Shown piece after piece: positions 1 through 11,649 of a stretch of 64,000 bases of DNA. Both the position numbers and the translations under genes were made by a program. The DNA comes from Tretioscincus oriximinensis (Eukaryota; Chordata; Lepidosauria; Squamata; Gymnophthalmidae). Every line of letters begins with the position of its first letter. The stretch's first letter is position 1. The stretch is taken from the NCBI GenBank assembly GCA_022410635.1, contig JAJVDF010000212.1:89479-153478 (forward strand), given 5' to 3'. The notes beneath the pieces are model-generated. The model had not been told where the DNA came from, ran no database searches, and saw only the letters and a program-made list of their open reading frames with translations.

Positions 1-1434
1 CCAGCCTTCCATGCATCCAATGCAGATAGAGGGTATGCTTTTTCTAGCCCAGGGTACAGAAGGGCTCAATATACTGTTCTAAGGTGAAAAATAAAAATAA
101 AAATACTAGAACTTTGTTTTATAAAAATTTATTAAAACCAAATCTTATCCACTCTAATTTGATGGAACTGTGCTAGGCATATAGGGACAGCTATTCAACC
201 TCCACTGCATAAGATGAGCTAGTCATATGGCAAAAGAATATGCATGCTTTTTTATGTATTAGAATTGGTTGCTTTAATTTAATTCTGAAATTTTGTTTTT
301 TTTCTTCAAGATACTTTAAGTGATTAAATGATAGTTGAATAAGAGTAAGTTCAGCTTTTTAGATTAAAGCTGTATTTGTAATAGCATTTTGTAGCACATT
401 TGGATTGCTGCAAGTTAAGGCATGATTATCATCCAATAATCAAATGCACATTCACCACCCCTTGAGGCAAGAACACAATGTTTGCTAAAATTTGTATGGA
501 CTGAAGTTTGCCATAAAACACAAAACTGAACACATCTTTAAAAACAACCCAAAGTATTGTATCTTTCGTAGTGGTGGCATGCTCCTTTGCTGTGGCATGA
601 GATTTGCATCCCTACACTGCATCCAGTAGTACCAACATCACAACAAGAAAATTTTTATTAATGTACTCATATGTGAAGCTCTGTCAAAATGGGTCATTTC
701 CTGTGTTCAAAGAAACAGGGTATCTTACCCACAATGAAGAACTATGAACTCTGTCTTTTTCCTGAATACCAATGAGCCATGAGTGTGCAGGGACATGTGA
801 TACACTCCCCCAATGTAGCAGAATAAACTGCGCCACAGCTGGTGCAGTGCACATGCTGCACATTCAGGGATTTTGTGTTGGCAAGATTTCCAGATGTCCA
901 GCACCAGACATCATTGTGGTAAAGTCAAAGGACACTCCTAGCACTGTTGCCACTGCTTTGTGGACATCGGAGAGATCATTGTGGTAACATGGTGATTGCT
1001 TGCAATGCTATGAAGGCACACGTCTGGAATGCTGAAAATGTTAGATGTTTGTCTCATACAAGGTTAAGGAAACTATTCAGTCATATTTTTGTAGGAATAT
1101 AAACCCATAGTCATTTTAAATGTGCAGCAGTTAATATTAAATACAATTGTGTTTTTGACATCCAAGATGTGTTATCAGTCATTTTAAGTAATGACAAAAT
1201 TCAAGACTGCTGATGCAGTTACACTTTTATTTGGTCCTAACCTCATAAAACGAGTATTATCTTAGAAAGTAAACCTTTGAATTTGAACTGGAAAGGGAAC
1301 AACATTTCAGTTAACAACATTTCCGGCTGCAATGACATGCAGTTAAAAAAAGCAATTATAAAATAGCTTAGAAAGTTTAAAGAAGCTTTGCTCATGGGAA
1401 TGTTCTCTCAAGCCTCCCATGAATTTTCTCAGCA
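1..1434. other. AT-rich non-coding DNA, likely intron
   Basis: No exon-like frame or recognisable repeat was found. If the tetraspanin at 5698 is real, this lies in its first coding intron, because the gene runs leftwards. A short A/T-rich run sits near 85-110. Confidence 0.4.
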
Positions 1435-1880
1435 GTGTTCCTACTAGGGAAAGAAATGGACATGAAAGCTATGTGGCTCTGCACCGGCTGGATCCATTTT
1501 GCATTTACTCCAAATAAGAAACGCTTCCACCACACTCCTTTTGCACAGCCATGCGGTGTTCGAGCAGTGTTTCCTAAGAACACAGATGCAACTGCAGCTT
1601 AACACAGTTCATGTTAAGAACACTCTGGCAATGGTTTACTGTGTGCTCCAATCAGACAGAGTACCGTCCAATCAGAAGGTAATGCTTAGAGGTCTTCTGA
1701 TGAAAGCAGAATCACCTCCCAAGGACCGGAGAGATCACAGTAGATTTCATGCCATTGTTGCTGGCCTTTGCCAATAGTTTTTCCATTTCCGTGCCACCGC
1801 TTCAGTTTGGGAAATTTAAACTGCTGTCAAAAGGCAGCAGAAGTATCCTCAGGAAATCTGCTGAGGTCTCCTTTGATGTT
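1435..1880 (+). repeat. Unclassified interspersed repeat, copy 1
   Basis: Several blocks here match the reverse complement of 42845-43228 in the same order. They are a block around 1435-1471 (agtgttcc...ctaggg...aatggacatgaaagct), a block around 1590-1640 (gcaactg...taacacagtt), and 1700-1850, which includes tttccatttccgtgccaccg and ctgctgtcaaaaggcagcag. Within the copy, 1727-1748 and 1853-1874 form an imperfect inverted repeat built on gagatc.cag.agatttc. No coding frame is evident. I do not recognise the family; an old non-autonomous DNA transposon is one possibility. Confidence 0.55.
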
Positions 1881-2869
1881 TTGAGGCCCACAACCCATTA
1901 AACCACCCAAAGATTCCAATCTTTCCTTTTATGCAAAGGATTCCTTTTTTCAAAAAAATGGGGGCACAGTGTGATTTTAGGTAAATGTTCTTGGAACAAT
2001 ATGTATAGTATACAATGTGTGTGTGTGTACACGTGCGCCTCTGTGTAGAGTTGAGAGAAACACTGACTAGAAAAACAGACATATTATTTCAAACTATCAG
2101 AAAGCTTGCAAAAACGAGGACTTGNGAAGGCAAGAGGTAGAGGAGGGAGCTGGTAATGGCAGGCAGGCCACTGAGGTGCTCTTGGCAGGGGCAGCAGCAG
2201 GTGGTCTGCCAGAATGCTGTCAACAACTGGTAAGCTGCTGCAGTGCTGTTGGCAGCTGGTGAGCCACTGTGGTGCTGTTGGTGGTAGTGGGTTTGGGCTG
2301 GGAACCGGAGATTGCCCTGTCTGAAGGCTACCCTCTTTGGCATATTGGACAGATGGCCAAGCAGCCTACAGCATCACCATGCCATGCTTACTCTGTATTG
2401 AACATACAATGGCAGCACAATCATGCAGGTACTGTGCTCTCATGGTCACTCAAGGTGCCCATAACAGACCCCTGTGAATTCAGTTATCCTTCAGAGTCAA
2501 TCAACCATGTGAGTCCAAAGTTCTAAACTCCTTCATTCGTCAGCAGACCTCAGAATGTTGGACTCAATGTTGTTTTATTAATAGTTGAGATTTCATTAGA
2601 GAGAAGAAAGCATAGTCTATAGGCTGGTGTGTTATGCAGAGGACTTCGACACCCTTGGATTTGAATACTTATGTATATACGCTCCCTGAGTGACCTCATT
2701 GCCTCTCAGGGTAGTCTTTATCAGAGGGTTGTTGTAGAAATAAAAGGAAACAGGGTGAAAAAATACAAATACAAGAATACAACTCAATTGATCCAGCATC
2801 CTGCCTGCCCTCACTGTGGTCCCCCAATTGGTTCTTAATGTTCTCAAGCACTAGTCGAAGGCAAAACCT
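1881..2869. other. Non-coding DNA with short GT and GCTG-rich tracts
   Basis: A short (GT)n tract is near 2016-2030, and 2150-2290 is rich in gctg/cagcag triplets (gcagcagcaggtgg, gctgctgcagtgctg). The frames there have no recognisable domain and I treat them as chance. One ambiguous base is present at 2125. Confidence 0.4.
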
Positions 2870-3310
2870 CCATCTGTTCATGACTTCCTACAAACGGCTT
2901 CACAAACATTCTGCCTATCCCTCAAACATCATGGTCATTCTTAGGTATCCATTCTAGAAGCTACTGATATATCTATCATCTGTGAACATATCTAGCTCTT
3001 TCTTAAAGCTATCCAAGTTAAGTGCTGCCACCATCTTTTAGAATCATAGAATTGGAAGGGACCTTCAGGTTTATTGAATCCAATGCTCTGCTCAATGCAG
3101 GATTCATTAAACAATTCCAGGCAGACAACCGTCCATCCTCTCTTTGAGAGTTCCATCAAATAACTTCCCATATGGCAACTTATTCTACATGCTATACACT
3201 TGGAGCAATGAATGTCACCAGGTTCATAGAATGCCTCTTGTTTTAGCAATGTGTGGTAGAGAAAATATTTTCTCTTACCTTTTCCTCAACATGATTTTTT
3301 TAATATAATG
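2870..3310 (-). mobile_element. Nested CR1 LINE 3' fragments
   Basis: Two CR1 tails are interleaved. The stretch 2870-3040 and its probable continuation at about 3225-3310 (gtgtggtagagaaaatattttctct) resemble the C-terminal coding and 3' end of the CR1 type seen at 12555. Between them, about 3041-3200, lies the 3' end of the other CR1 type: agaatcatagaattggaagg, then the gcaggattcattaaa block also present at 45145-45240. Both run on the minus strand. No frame is intact. The nested order implies that the (ATTCTATG)-tailed type inserted into the older copy. Confidence 0.7.
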
Positions 3311-3360
3311 TCCTGGAGCCTCAAAGAAAATGCAGGCTATAAATAATAAATAAATAAAAT
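3311..3360 (+). repeat. L2/SINE-like 3' tail
   Basis: The sequence ends in ggctataaataataaataaa with an A-rich tail, the usual 3' end of L2-type LINEs and L2-tailed SINEs. Nothing upstream of it is recognisable, so it is probably a short 5'-truncated copy. Confidence 0.45.
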
Positions 3361-5697
3361 GAAATCATCCCACCTCCTTTCTCCAACATGAAGAGGAGAA
3401 CTTTAATTTTAAACATTATTTAATTTAATCCAGTTTTTTCTTAGTATAGACCAGATTTAAAAATAAACTTGCTTAACTTGAGTCTAAATTAAGTTGAGTA
3501 AAAGCAATTCCAGTAAAGTGGAAGTGTCAATTCTGTTTAGTGGATGGTTTTAGAAAGCTTACAATAAACAAAATAATTTTATTTACATTATTGATTTCTG
3601 CAATGACATGAATAATTTCTTGATTTTTTTTTCTCAGCCTAGTCTTTGAACATGTCAAGCCCATAATTACTCAATCTTACTACCAAGACATTTTGGCGGG
3701 TTGGCGAGTTGGGGGCTTAGGTGAAGGTCACAAGAAAAATTAACAATCTCTAGTGATCCTTGTGGAAAGCAAAATAGAATTTTCAATATAATTATATCCA
3801 GAGACAAGCACAGGGCACATGCAAGCATGCACAGTGTACATTTCTCACAAGCACAAGTTGAATAGAAACTGCATGCAGGGAATGTCCTTTAAAGCTGTAC
3901 TTAAGAAGAAAATTCATGTCAGCCTCCCTGTATGTGTGTTTTGCTTATACATCTCAGGTGCCTCACTAAGCTGTAGACTCTCTGTCATAGGTAGATATAA
4001 ACCTTTGGAAGGTAGAAGGATTTAAAAGACAAGGGAGGTATCATCCTTCTCATCTCAGGAAGCTGGGGGAGGGGATACGTTGGGAATAATGCCAAGGGAT
4101 AATGAGGACCCAGCTGTGTGGGAGAAATCAGAAACTAGAACACACATTGCTCTAATATTTCCTATCAGAAGATTTTCTGGACATTTAAGAATTCCCTTTC
4201 CTGCAATTCAGAACTTCTGTTTAGAAATGGACCAATTCCACTGCAGAAGGAGGAACAGTTCAAGACAGTAAGACTAAGACAACCCGGACCTTAACTAAGT
4301 AGCTACAAGCCTTCTCATCCCCATTAGCCCATAGCTGTTGCTTTCTTCTCAACCCTATGTGTTTTCCAAATGGCTGTTTTCAACAAAAAGTGGAAGAAAA
4401 TTAGGCACCTAGGGTAGCAGGTCCAGATATTGCAGTTCCTGATATTAACTATTGGAGGACTTGTGATTAATTAATCTTTCTTTAGTGCTCCCTAGAAAGG
4501 CAGGTCACTGCATGAATGTTGTACAACTTCACTTGCAAAAATCCATTCTTTATACAGTTGTTCACCAGTGCACAGAAAAATGCCCTACATAAACCAGTTT
4601 TCAAACTGACCAGCACCAACACACATCTAACAATTTTCTTGAAGAAAAGTTAATCAGAGCTATTTATTACTGTTTCTCACCATCTTTCCACATGAGCAGT
4701 TGTACAGGTCATCTTCAAAAGAAAGCAAAATTCCTTCCCATTCTATTTAATCAGACCATCTTCTGGGAATAAACAAGGCTGTGGCAGCTCATTGTAACAC
4801 TGAAAGCAGGAACTGGATGTGCCAATTTATATGCTTTCCAGCAAATCTGTTTCTGTGATGCAAAGTCTTTCCTCACTGCAGAAAGCAAAGCGCTAGCTTG
4901 TTAACCTTCTTTTATTCCACCTGCAATATCACTAGAATGAACGATGTTATCAAGTAGAGGGGAACCTCTCATCATATGCTTTCCTACAGTGTACACAATG
5001 ATCCTCAAAATTCCATATCACAACCTTTTAGTGCAATCTACAATAGCATGCCTTCTTTCAAACAAAGCACTCTTTCTGTATTCTACTTTATGTCCTGCAA
5101 TGCCACTAACCCTAAGTGACTGGGTTAGGTTAATCAAAGTCAAGCTATGAATTTCCAGTTTTCATGTGAATCTCTGAATGCACATAGTTTAAATGGATTG
5201 GTGAAGAGCACAGAATAGAAAAAAGCAAAATGCCTGCATTGTCAATTCACTGAACAACTAAGGGCTAAGGAGTTTGATTGATAACCATTCCACCCATTAT
5301 CCCCAGAAACAAAGTGGTAGTCTGTAATGACAAGTGTTTGGACCATACCATTTTAGATATAGGGTGCATTAGCCATATTTTTTTAACATAGAGAAGTAGT
5401 ATATGAAATAGTGGGAAGCACGACATTTGTCTCTTGGGAATTTTTTTATGTTCTGGAAGAGTAAATGAAGGAAGTGAATGACTGCATGGCAGAACATCCA
5501 AGCCAACAGAACCCCCACCTGCAGGTTCAACTGGTACAGTCCAACATTCTGCCACTTCAGTCTACCTCTTTATTTTGCATAACATAAAGTTCAACTCTCA
5601 ATGATCCATTTTTGCCACTCCCCACCCTCCAGAGTTTGGAGGACAACCATTTACACACTTTTTGACACAAGATAAAGACACTCTTAAACATACTCAC
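3361..5697. other. Tetraspanin first intron, no internal exons seen
   Basis: I searched the minus strand for the expected second tetraspanin exon (a GxGxxGxGIW-type segment) and did not find it. The stretch is AT-rich with no recognised repeat. It is read as the intron that begins at the donor at 5697 and continues past the left edge of the window. Confidence 0.5.
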
Positions 5698-5777
5698 CCA
5701 GAACAGAAGGTTGAACACAAACATGAGGTACTTAATGCACTGTAAGCAGTTGTGGGCCATGCTGCACCTCTTCAGTT
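5698..5777 (-). CDS. TSPAN4: Tetraspanin first coding exon (TSPAN4-like)
   Basis: The minus-strand exon starts after a strong acceptor (pyrimidine tract then ttcttctag, AG at 5779-5778). It carries 17 bases of leader, an ATG at 5760-5758 and 21 codons, and stops at a phase-0 donor (tgg|GTGAGT) at 5697. The peptide begins MAHNCLQCIKYLMF and ends NLLFW. This is the short cytoplasmic N-terminus, palmitoylable cysteines and start of the first membrane segment typical of tetraspanins, which organise membrane microdomains. From memory, CLQ, KYLMF and FNLLFW fit TSPAN4 better than TSPAN9 or CD151. Later exons (rest of TM1, CCG loop, TM2-4) must lie beyond the left edge. The frame is also open upstream into 5822-6022. 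Family assignment is firm; the exact paralogue is less certain. Confidence 0.72.
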
Positions 5778-5821
5778 CTAGAAGAAAAATAAAGGAGAGA
5801 TCCAAGTAAAAGACCACATAC

Positions 5822-6022
5822 TTGTTCCCCTTGGGAGACGTGTACTTAGCCTTGGTAGCCTTAGGGCCTGGGTTGGTATGAAATCCAAAAAAGGAGTTGC
5901 TTGCAGCTCCAAATTGGCCGCCATACATGCTGCTATAGCGACGGAAGGCGCCATTTGGAAAACTGTAATCCTTGCTGTCCAAAGAAGGGCTCCTGTGATA
6001 GGTTGATTCATCCGTGCTAGAT
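5822..6022 (-). CDS. Unrecognised Ser/Tyr/Gly-rich exon upstream of tetraspanin
   Basis: This minus-strand exon candidate is 201 bp and symmetric (phase 2 in, phase 2 out). The acceptor AG is at 6024-6023 and a good donor (aacaa|GTATGT) at 5821. It encodes a peptide starting SSTDESTYHRSPSLDSKDYS and ending TKAKYTSPKGNK: hydrophilic and basic, rich in Ser, Tyr and Gly, with many possible phosphorylation sites and no membrane segment. Codon use looks coding (many G/C third positions). The upstream exon ends in the complementary phase. An ATG in a very good Kozak context (gccgccATGc, 6030) lies just upstream of the acceptor and gives an alternative start. If the 5821 donor is not used, the frame runs without a stop through to the tetraspanin donor. 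I do not recognise the protein. Confidence 0.55.
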
Positions 6023-6235
6023 CTGCGCATGGCGGCGTCAAAAGAGTTCCACAATAGTTAGTGATAAATGATATTTGAAGAAATAGGCAATTGGCAAGGA
6101 GCACGGAGTTGATGGTCTCCTTACTTGGCTTCCCCCACTAAGGCTTTCTGTCAACTGTCCTTTTGCCTGTCATTCTGACAAGAAATTGAGTGTGTGCTGT
6201 GCAAGCAGCTAGGAGTTAGGCAAGAAAGTGCTTAC

Positions 6236-6301
6236 TTGTTGAAAAGTCTCTTCAGCATAGCAAACATCCCCTCTGGTATCACGGTTTCCCACTCACCCAC
6301 T
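6236..6301 (-). CDS. Candidate start exon of the same transcript
   Basis: The minus-strand exon candidate starts after tttttaaag (AG at 6303-6302) and ends at the donor aacaa|GTAAGC (GT at 6235-6234). An ATG at 6267 in the context gagggg|ATG opens MFAMLKRLFN and leaves two bases (AA). Joined to 6022 this makes AAA (Lys) and continues in frame into SSTDES. The frame is also open upstream within the exon (VGEWETVIPEG), so the start could lie further upstream. Evidence is splice signals plus phase compatibility; there is no homology evidence. It could instead be a leader exon of the tetraspanin gene. Confidence 0.42.
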
Positions 6302-6339
6302 CTTTAAAAATAATTAAATCAAAGAAGAGAAACACACAG

Positions 6340-6358
6340 AGAGAGAGAGAGAGAGATA
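6340..6358. repeat. (GA)n microsatellite
   Basis: A short run of alternating g and a just upstream, on the minus strand, of the candidate start exon. Confidence 0.8.
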
Positions 6359-6759
6359 CTGTACCCAAATAAATTATTTTGGCTTGACTTAAGAAAAGAG
6401 ACTGATCTTGCTTTTTATCCAAAGAGCCATCGACAGCCTTGTCTCCCCATTGCCAGTTTAAAAAAAAAGGCAGGCAGGGCAGGACAGAGGCAAAGAAGAA
6501 TGGTTATCCAAAATGCAAGCAGCTGCCATGCCCTGATGCTCCGCTCTTCCCAGAGATGCTCAGATCCCTTTAAACGATTCCCCCGCCTCTCCTCACAGAG
6601 CGGGAGCCTACAGCAGGAAGAAAGAAAAGCCGGTGCCTCATTCACAGTGCTGTCTCTCCTTTGAGATTCCAATCCACTCATGCTCTCTCTGGGTTATTAA
6701 CAAAGTCACAGCGCTTGGGTCCATTCCTGCATCTGAAGCAGGAGGCAGGAGGAAAGAGG

Positions 6760-6965
6760 CTTTTCTTACTGTATCTCATGAATGCCTGCTCAGCACTCTC
6801 CAGCCCATGCCCCCTCCCTCAGCCAATCAAATTTACGCTCGTGCTGTGATACTCCCCTCAGCATCACCTTCCCTTAATTCTTTTTTAAAAAGACGAAAAG
6901 GAGAAAGCTCCTCTCAGACTCTTCACAGCAAATCCAACATTAGCTGCTCTTAGCCAATCCGGATA
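6760..6965 (-). promoter_or_regulatory. Possible promoter and first exon of the tetraspanin transcript
   Basis: On the minus strand a consensus donor (gataca|GTAAGAAA) is at 6769. Upstream of it, read leftwards, two inverted CCAAT motifs (agccaat at about 6819 and 6952) lie in a somewhat GC-richer patch. A transcript starting here and using the donor at 6769 could splice to the acceptor at 6303. It would carry a short upstream ORF beginning at the ATG in gggggcATGggctgg. No TATA box is obvious. This rests on motifs alone. Confidence 0.25.
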
Positions 6966-9900
6966 TGGGTGGAGACCGACTCTACATGCCTCAGATATAT
7001 CCAGAGCCGGCTAGCAGCATGTCCTGCATACAGACAGGGGAGGGTTTTAATTATCCCAGCTGCCATTTGCACCTTAGATTTAGGGTGCCTTAGAAAGGAG
7101 GCACAGAGTTTTCAGATTTCTGAGTGTGATTGCTCTAAAAACAGAGCCCATAGAAAGTCTCTTTTAAGCTTCTAAGTTTTAATTATTTCTAAATTAAACT
7201 CTGTTCTAAATTAATAAATAACCTTAAACTAATTTGTTTGGGCAACCACTATGATTCCCCCACTCCCAAGGAATTCCTATGTTTCCCTTTTCCATTGTTT
7301 TAATTCAGCAGTTCGTTTGGCTGAATGTTAAAACAGATTCCTTCTTCTTTGTCTCAAAGTAGGTTCTAAAAACTCCCATTCATAATTGCAGCAGCACAAA
7401 GTCAAGGCAGACAAAAATGTTCCTTGAAAGGGCTGCATCTCCTCATTCAGCACACCACGTGTTGAAAGCCAAGGTTGTAATGGCTGGAATCAAACAGACA
7501 CCCCTGGTCTCCCTCAGTGTATTAATGAACTAAACAAAGGAGACTATCTTCCAAAATTAGCAGCACAGAAGGGACACCATTTTGAGCATACATAGTTGAG
7601 AAGTCATTTTATGAATTTATGCTATTATTTATGCATATAATATAGAACGATAAAGTAGAATGCCTTTCTGCACTGAATCTTATTCTGGACTATATTCTAG
7701 AATATAATAGGTTCTTCCTCACAGTCAATATGGCTGGACCTGCTTATCCCACATCGGTACATTACTCACCAGCAAATTTGTTACATATGTGGACAACTAC
7801 CTACCCACCACCCGCTGCAAAAATCTTTGTGCATGAAGTTATGCCATGATTCCAGAATATAAGCTGTCATTCGTATGCTGGTGGCTACAACAGGTCCTAG
7901 ATAAGGCCTGACATAACTTGCATTAGCATGTGAACTGCGGGGTACTATTATGGAATATAATAGGATCAGTACAGAGATGGCCCATATGTATAGAATTCAA
8001 ACTATATAATTAAAACCAAAGAACAGTAAAAAAGTTTAATTTGTCAATCCCTAAGTAAAAACTGCCCAGGTTTGCAAAAGATGAAACAGAAAGCAGTCGT
8101 CGTTTGATATCACTGGGTTGCGTTTGATTCTTGGTTAACTGCAACGGCGACGCTATGCAGTAATCTTAATAGAGATAGTGGTTTGCCACTGCCTACTTCA
8201 GAGGAAAGGCTGGAAATTAGCTACTATCTGCTTTCCAGGCAGTTTGATTTACCATTCATCTGCCTACAACCATTCCATAGAGACTAGTACAGGTGAACTA
8301 ACAGCATAGAAAGTAAAGCACATATGCACAATTTTCCCGTAGTTCTGCCTGATTTCTCTTTTACTTAGAATCTCTAGAGTCAGCAACACTATAAACAGCT
8401 CCATGTGCCCCAGTTTCCACATACAATAATGCACATGGAATTGTGCACATTCTTTCCCCTTCATTTGCCTCCTCAAAGCCAAACTCCTCAGTCCAAGGTG
8501 CTGGACAGCTGATTTGCACGTACAAACACATCATGACTGCTGTTCTTCAATGCCCATTTTGCAAGCACATTACTTCCAGCCAGAGAGCTGGGACTTTACA
8601 GTTCACTTATTTACGACATAAAGGCAAAAAGTCTGTTTAATTCCTATGTAGCAGCTTACACGATGCATATGCATAATTTGTAGTGTAGTTGTGCATTGAA
8701 GCCCCTTATGACCCCAAATCATATACAAGCAATATATGAAATTTATCATGAGGCAGAAGGAATTGGGGACTTCGCAGCAATTTAAACACTCTGCTGCAGG
8801 CAGGAAATACACAAGGTGATATAGGATCTCTTGACTGACTCATCTTTCTTAGAGAAAGACAAAAAGAAATCTCTCCTCCATTAGAGGAAATAGGATGGAT
8901 GGCATTGAAAACCAACCCTACAAGGTCATCTACTGGTTGTCAAGGAAGGAAGAAAGACAGATGAAAATGAGAAGCAATTATTTTCTTTTGCTTTTTCTAA
9001 CCCATATAGGCTTATGAAACACAAGAACACATACAGATCACAGTTCTGAAGCAGCCTTTTGTTGAAAATACTAATCAGAAGCATCAAACAAAACAATAAG
9101 GCTACAATATCACTTGCTTAAGAGGAAGGACGTCTGGTGTCAATGGGACCTATTTCATAAATGGCACAGAATTTATACTTTGTTAGGAAACTACTTCATA
9201 GCATCTTCATTTCCCAATAACAAAGAATGCTTGTTTAGATCATACTTCTGCCCTGGAAATTAAGTAGGACACAATTCTTTCAAGGGTTCTTTCCCCACTA
9301 CAAGTTTAAATCTGCTATTTCTTTTAAACCCAAGAAAACACATTCACAAATAAGTCTCCAGCCACCGCCAATCTTACTTGCAGTTCCCTCTGTCCTCGTT
9401 ATATTTTCTGTTATTCTCATGACATCAGAAATCTCAGAAGTCATTNCTGCACTTGACTTACCACAATTCCCAGCATTTTCTCTGAGCAGAGAGCCAATGA
9501 GCTTTTTACAGCTAGCCTCAAAGTCTCACAAGATTTAGAAAGGTCATGTAAGGAGTCCCCACTTAAGCTTTCTTTTGGATTATGAAGAAGTCAGCTGCTG
9601 AATCGGAAAAAAATGAGCAAAAAAAGAGCAAAGATTTTTTTACCAAGTGGTGGGTGATCTTCATGAGTAAATAGAGTGAATTATACATGTTGCTGCTGCC
9701 AACTTGCTAAATATGCTGAATGGGAGTGGGGCCCAAAGTGTTTGTTAATATTGGAGTTAGAAACATAAAAGAAAAAAGTTGTTGCAAGTCTGGAGCCCAT
9801 TTCTCCTTTTGCTCCTTGGAGTGGAATAGAATCGGTCATGTCCCCTATTAGCATGTTCTGTCTGCATTGGATGTAACATAGCCCCAAAAGGCCACCCAGT

Positions 9901-11640
9901 ATACCAGTACATTTTTTACAAAGTCTACTAATAATCCAGGGGCTACTAGAATGAAGATATTGGGGGGGGGGGGAATTCCCCTCTTCTAATCTTGCACATG
10001 CCTTCATTCTATGTCAAAATGTGCCCTCCTCCAATGTTAGATCCATTGGAGGCCTTGAGCTGTGGAACAGGGTGGAACATTGCAGAGCCTGTTCAGAACA
10101 AGTTATCTAGGTATAGACACCTTGCTGTGGGACAGCTGGAGTAATCAGAATGGTAACTATTTCCACCTGGAGTACTCCAAGACAAGTATGTGAGGAAGTA
10201 GTCTTATATATGCTCCTTCTCTTAGGCCCTGATCAGCACATGCTTTAAAGTAATCTTTAGTCCTGAAGAAGTGAGCTTTTCCTACTTGTTTTAGTTCAGT
10301 TCTTAGGCTGAAGATGGTTTATAAGCATATGTGTAGCAAAGTCTTTCTGCATCTGTGGGGTTCAAGGATTTATCATAAAATGTTTGAATTTTAAACTGTG
10401 ATCACCTGAAATAATTCAGCTTCAAATCATACATGAGGAACAAGACCAGCCTTAGTGTGTCTAGGGCCCAATTTTGCTTTGGGGGGAAGGGAAGGGTCAT
10501 GGAAGACACAAATCAAGTAAAATCCTCTTAAACTCATGGCACAATTTAATGCAGTCATCCCTGATGAAGAGGTCTTGTTTTGTAAAAACAAAGTTAAACT
10601 GAAGTGTAAAAATGCAGGGCCAATTGCATTTTCTCAAAATTCAGAATAAAAAAAATCACACAGCCATGCCATTCCAAAAAGGAAACGTTTTATACATGAG
10701 TCTGTCTTCAGATTTTAGTGCTCTGACAAGTATTTCACACATGTTCCAATAAAGTTATAGCAAAACTTAAAAACAAAAGCATGTGTTCCAAGCCTTCAAG
10801 ACTTCTGTATAGTTTTTTGTTACCACCCCTTTCCAGAACTATGGAGAGCACACTGAGGATGTTTCCAGATATGCCATAGCAGTAAAGTTAGATGTATTTC
10901 CACTGCTGTGAGTTTATATGATGCACAACATAATGAGCAGCTGGCTTGAGCTCCTTGCAAAAATAATGCTGTCAGTTGACTGAAATTGCTTTGTTAAAAG
11001 AGAAGGGGCTAGCTTAAGAGAAGAAGGAAATGATCTGCCTCCACACTAAAGATCCAAATTTTCCCAAACCCACCCCACTCATCAGTTTCAGCCTGGCTGT
11101 ATACAGACTGATGTTCAAAGACAGAAGGCAGCAGAAACAATCAGTACTATGCTGGCAATAGCAGAAGGCACAGACAAGAGACTGGAAGTGCCAACTTTTT
11201 TCTCTTGTTGGCAAGAGGAGTGATCACAGAAACAGCCCATTGCCTCCGATCCCTGATCTGACACTAGCTGCTTTTACTAATGCATTTGAATTTCTTCACA
11301 CTGGTACTCTGACTGTTTCTTGAATCAATGCCACAGCAGCTAAGAGAAACAGTCTTCTACATTCTATCCAGAATAAATCAAATATCTTAAAGGCTGGCAT
11401 TTTTAGAGTGGCTAAAAAAAAGCTTTAGAAGCTCATGCAAATTATTAGAGTCAAGGTAGACATTGCTGCACAGGTATGCAATCAGTGACAATGAGAATGC
11501 CCCTAAGTGGCTTTTGGACTACTATAGATTGATGTGTTTCCTGTAAGCAACATATGCTCACCCAAGGAGAGCAATGAGCATTCCAAAATTAATGAATCAC
11601 CAGTCAATGAAAGTAGGCAGAGTGCTCAAGCTAGGGGAAA
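6966..11640. other. Unique-looking AT-rich DNA
   Basis: No exon with convincing splice sites and no clear transposon was recognised. A G-run of about 12 bases lies at 9962-9973. At 8100-8260 a patch containing tggtttgccactgcctac resembles part of a SINE but is too diverged to place. The short open frames here have no domain. Confidence 0.35.
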
Positions 11641-11649
11641 ATCATGGTC

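Noticed and set aside
5265..5555. 96-codon minus-strand frame just downstream of the tetraspanin exon
   Set aside because: Lies in the intron and lacks any second-exon tetraspanin motif or an acceptor in the right phase.
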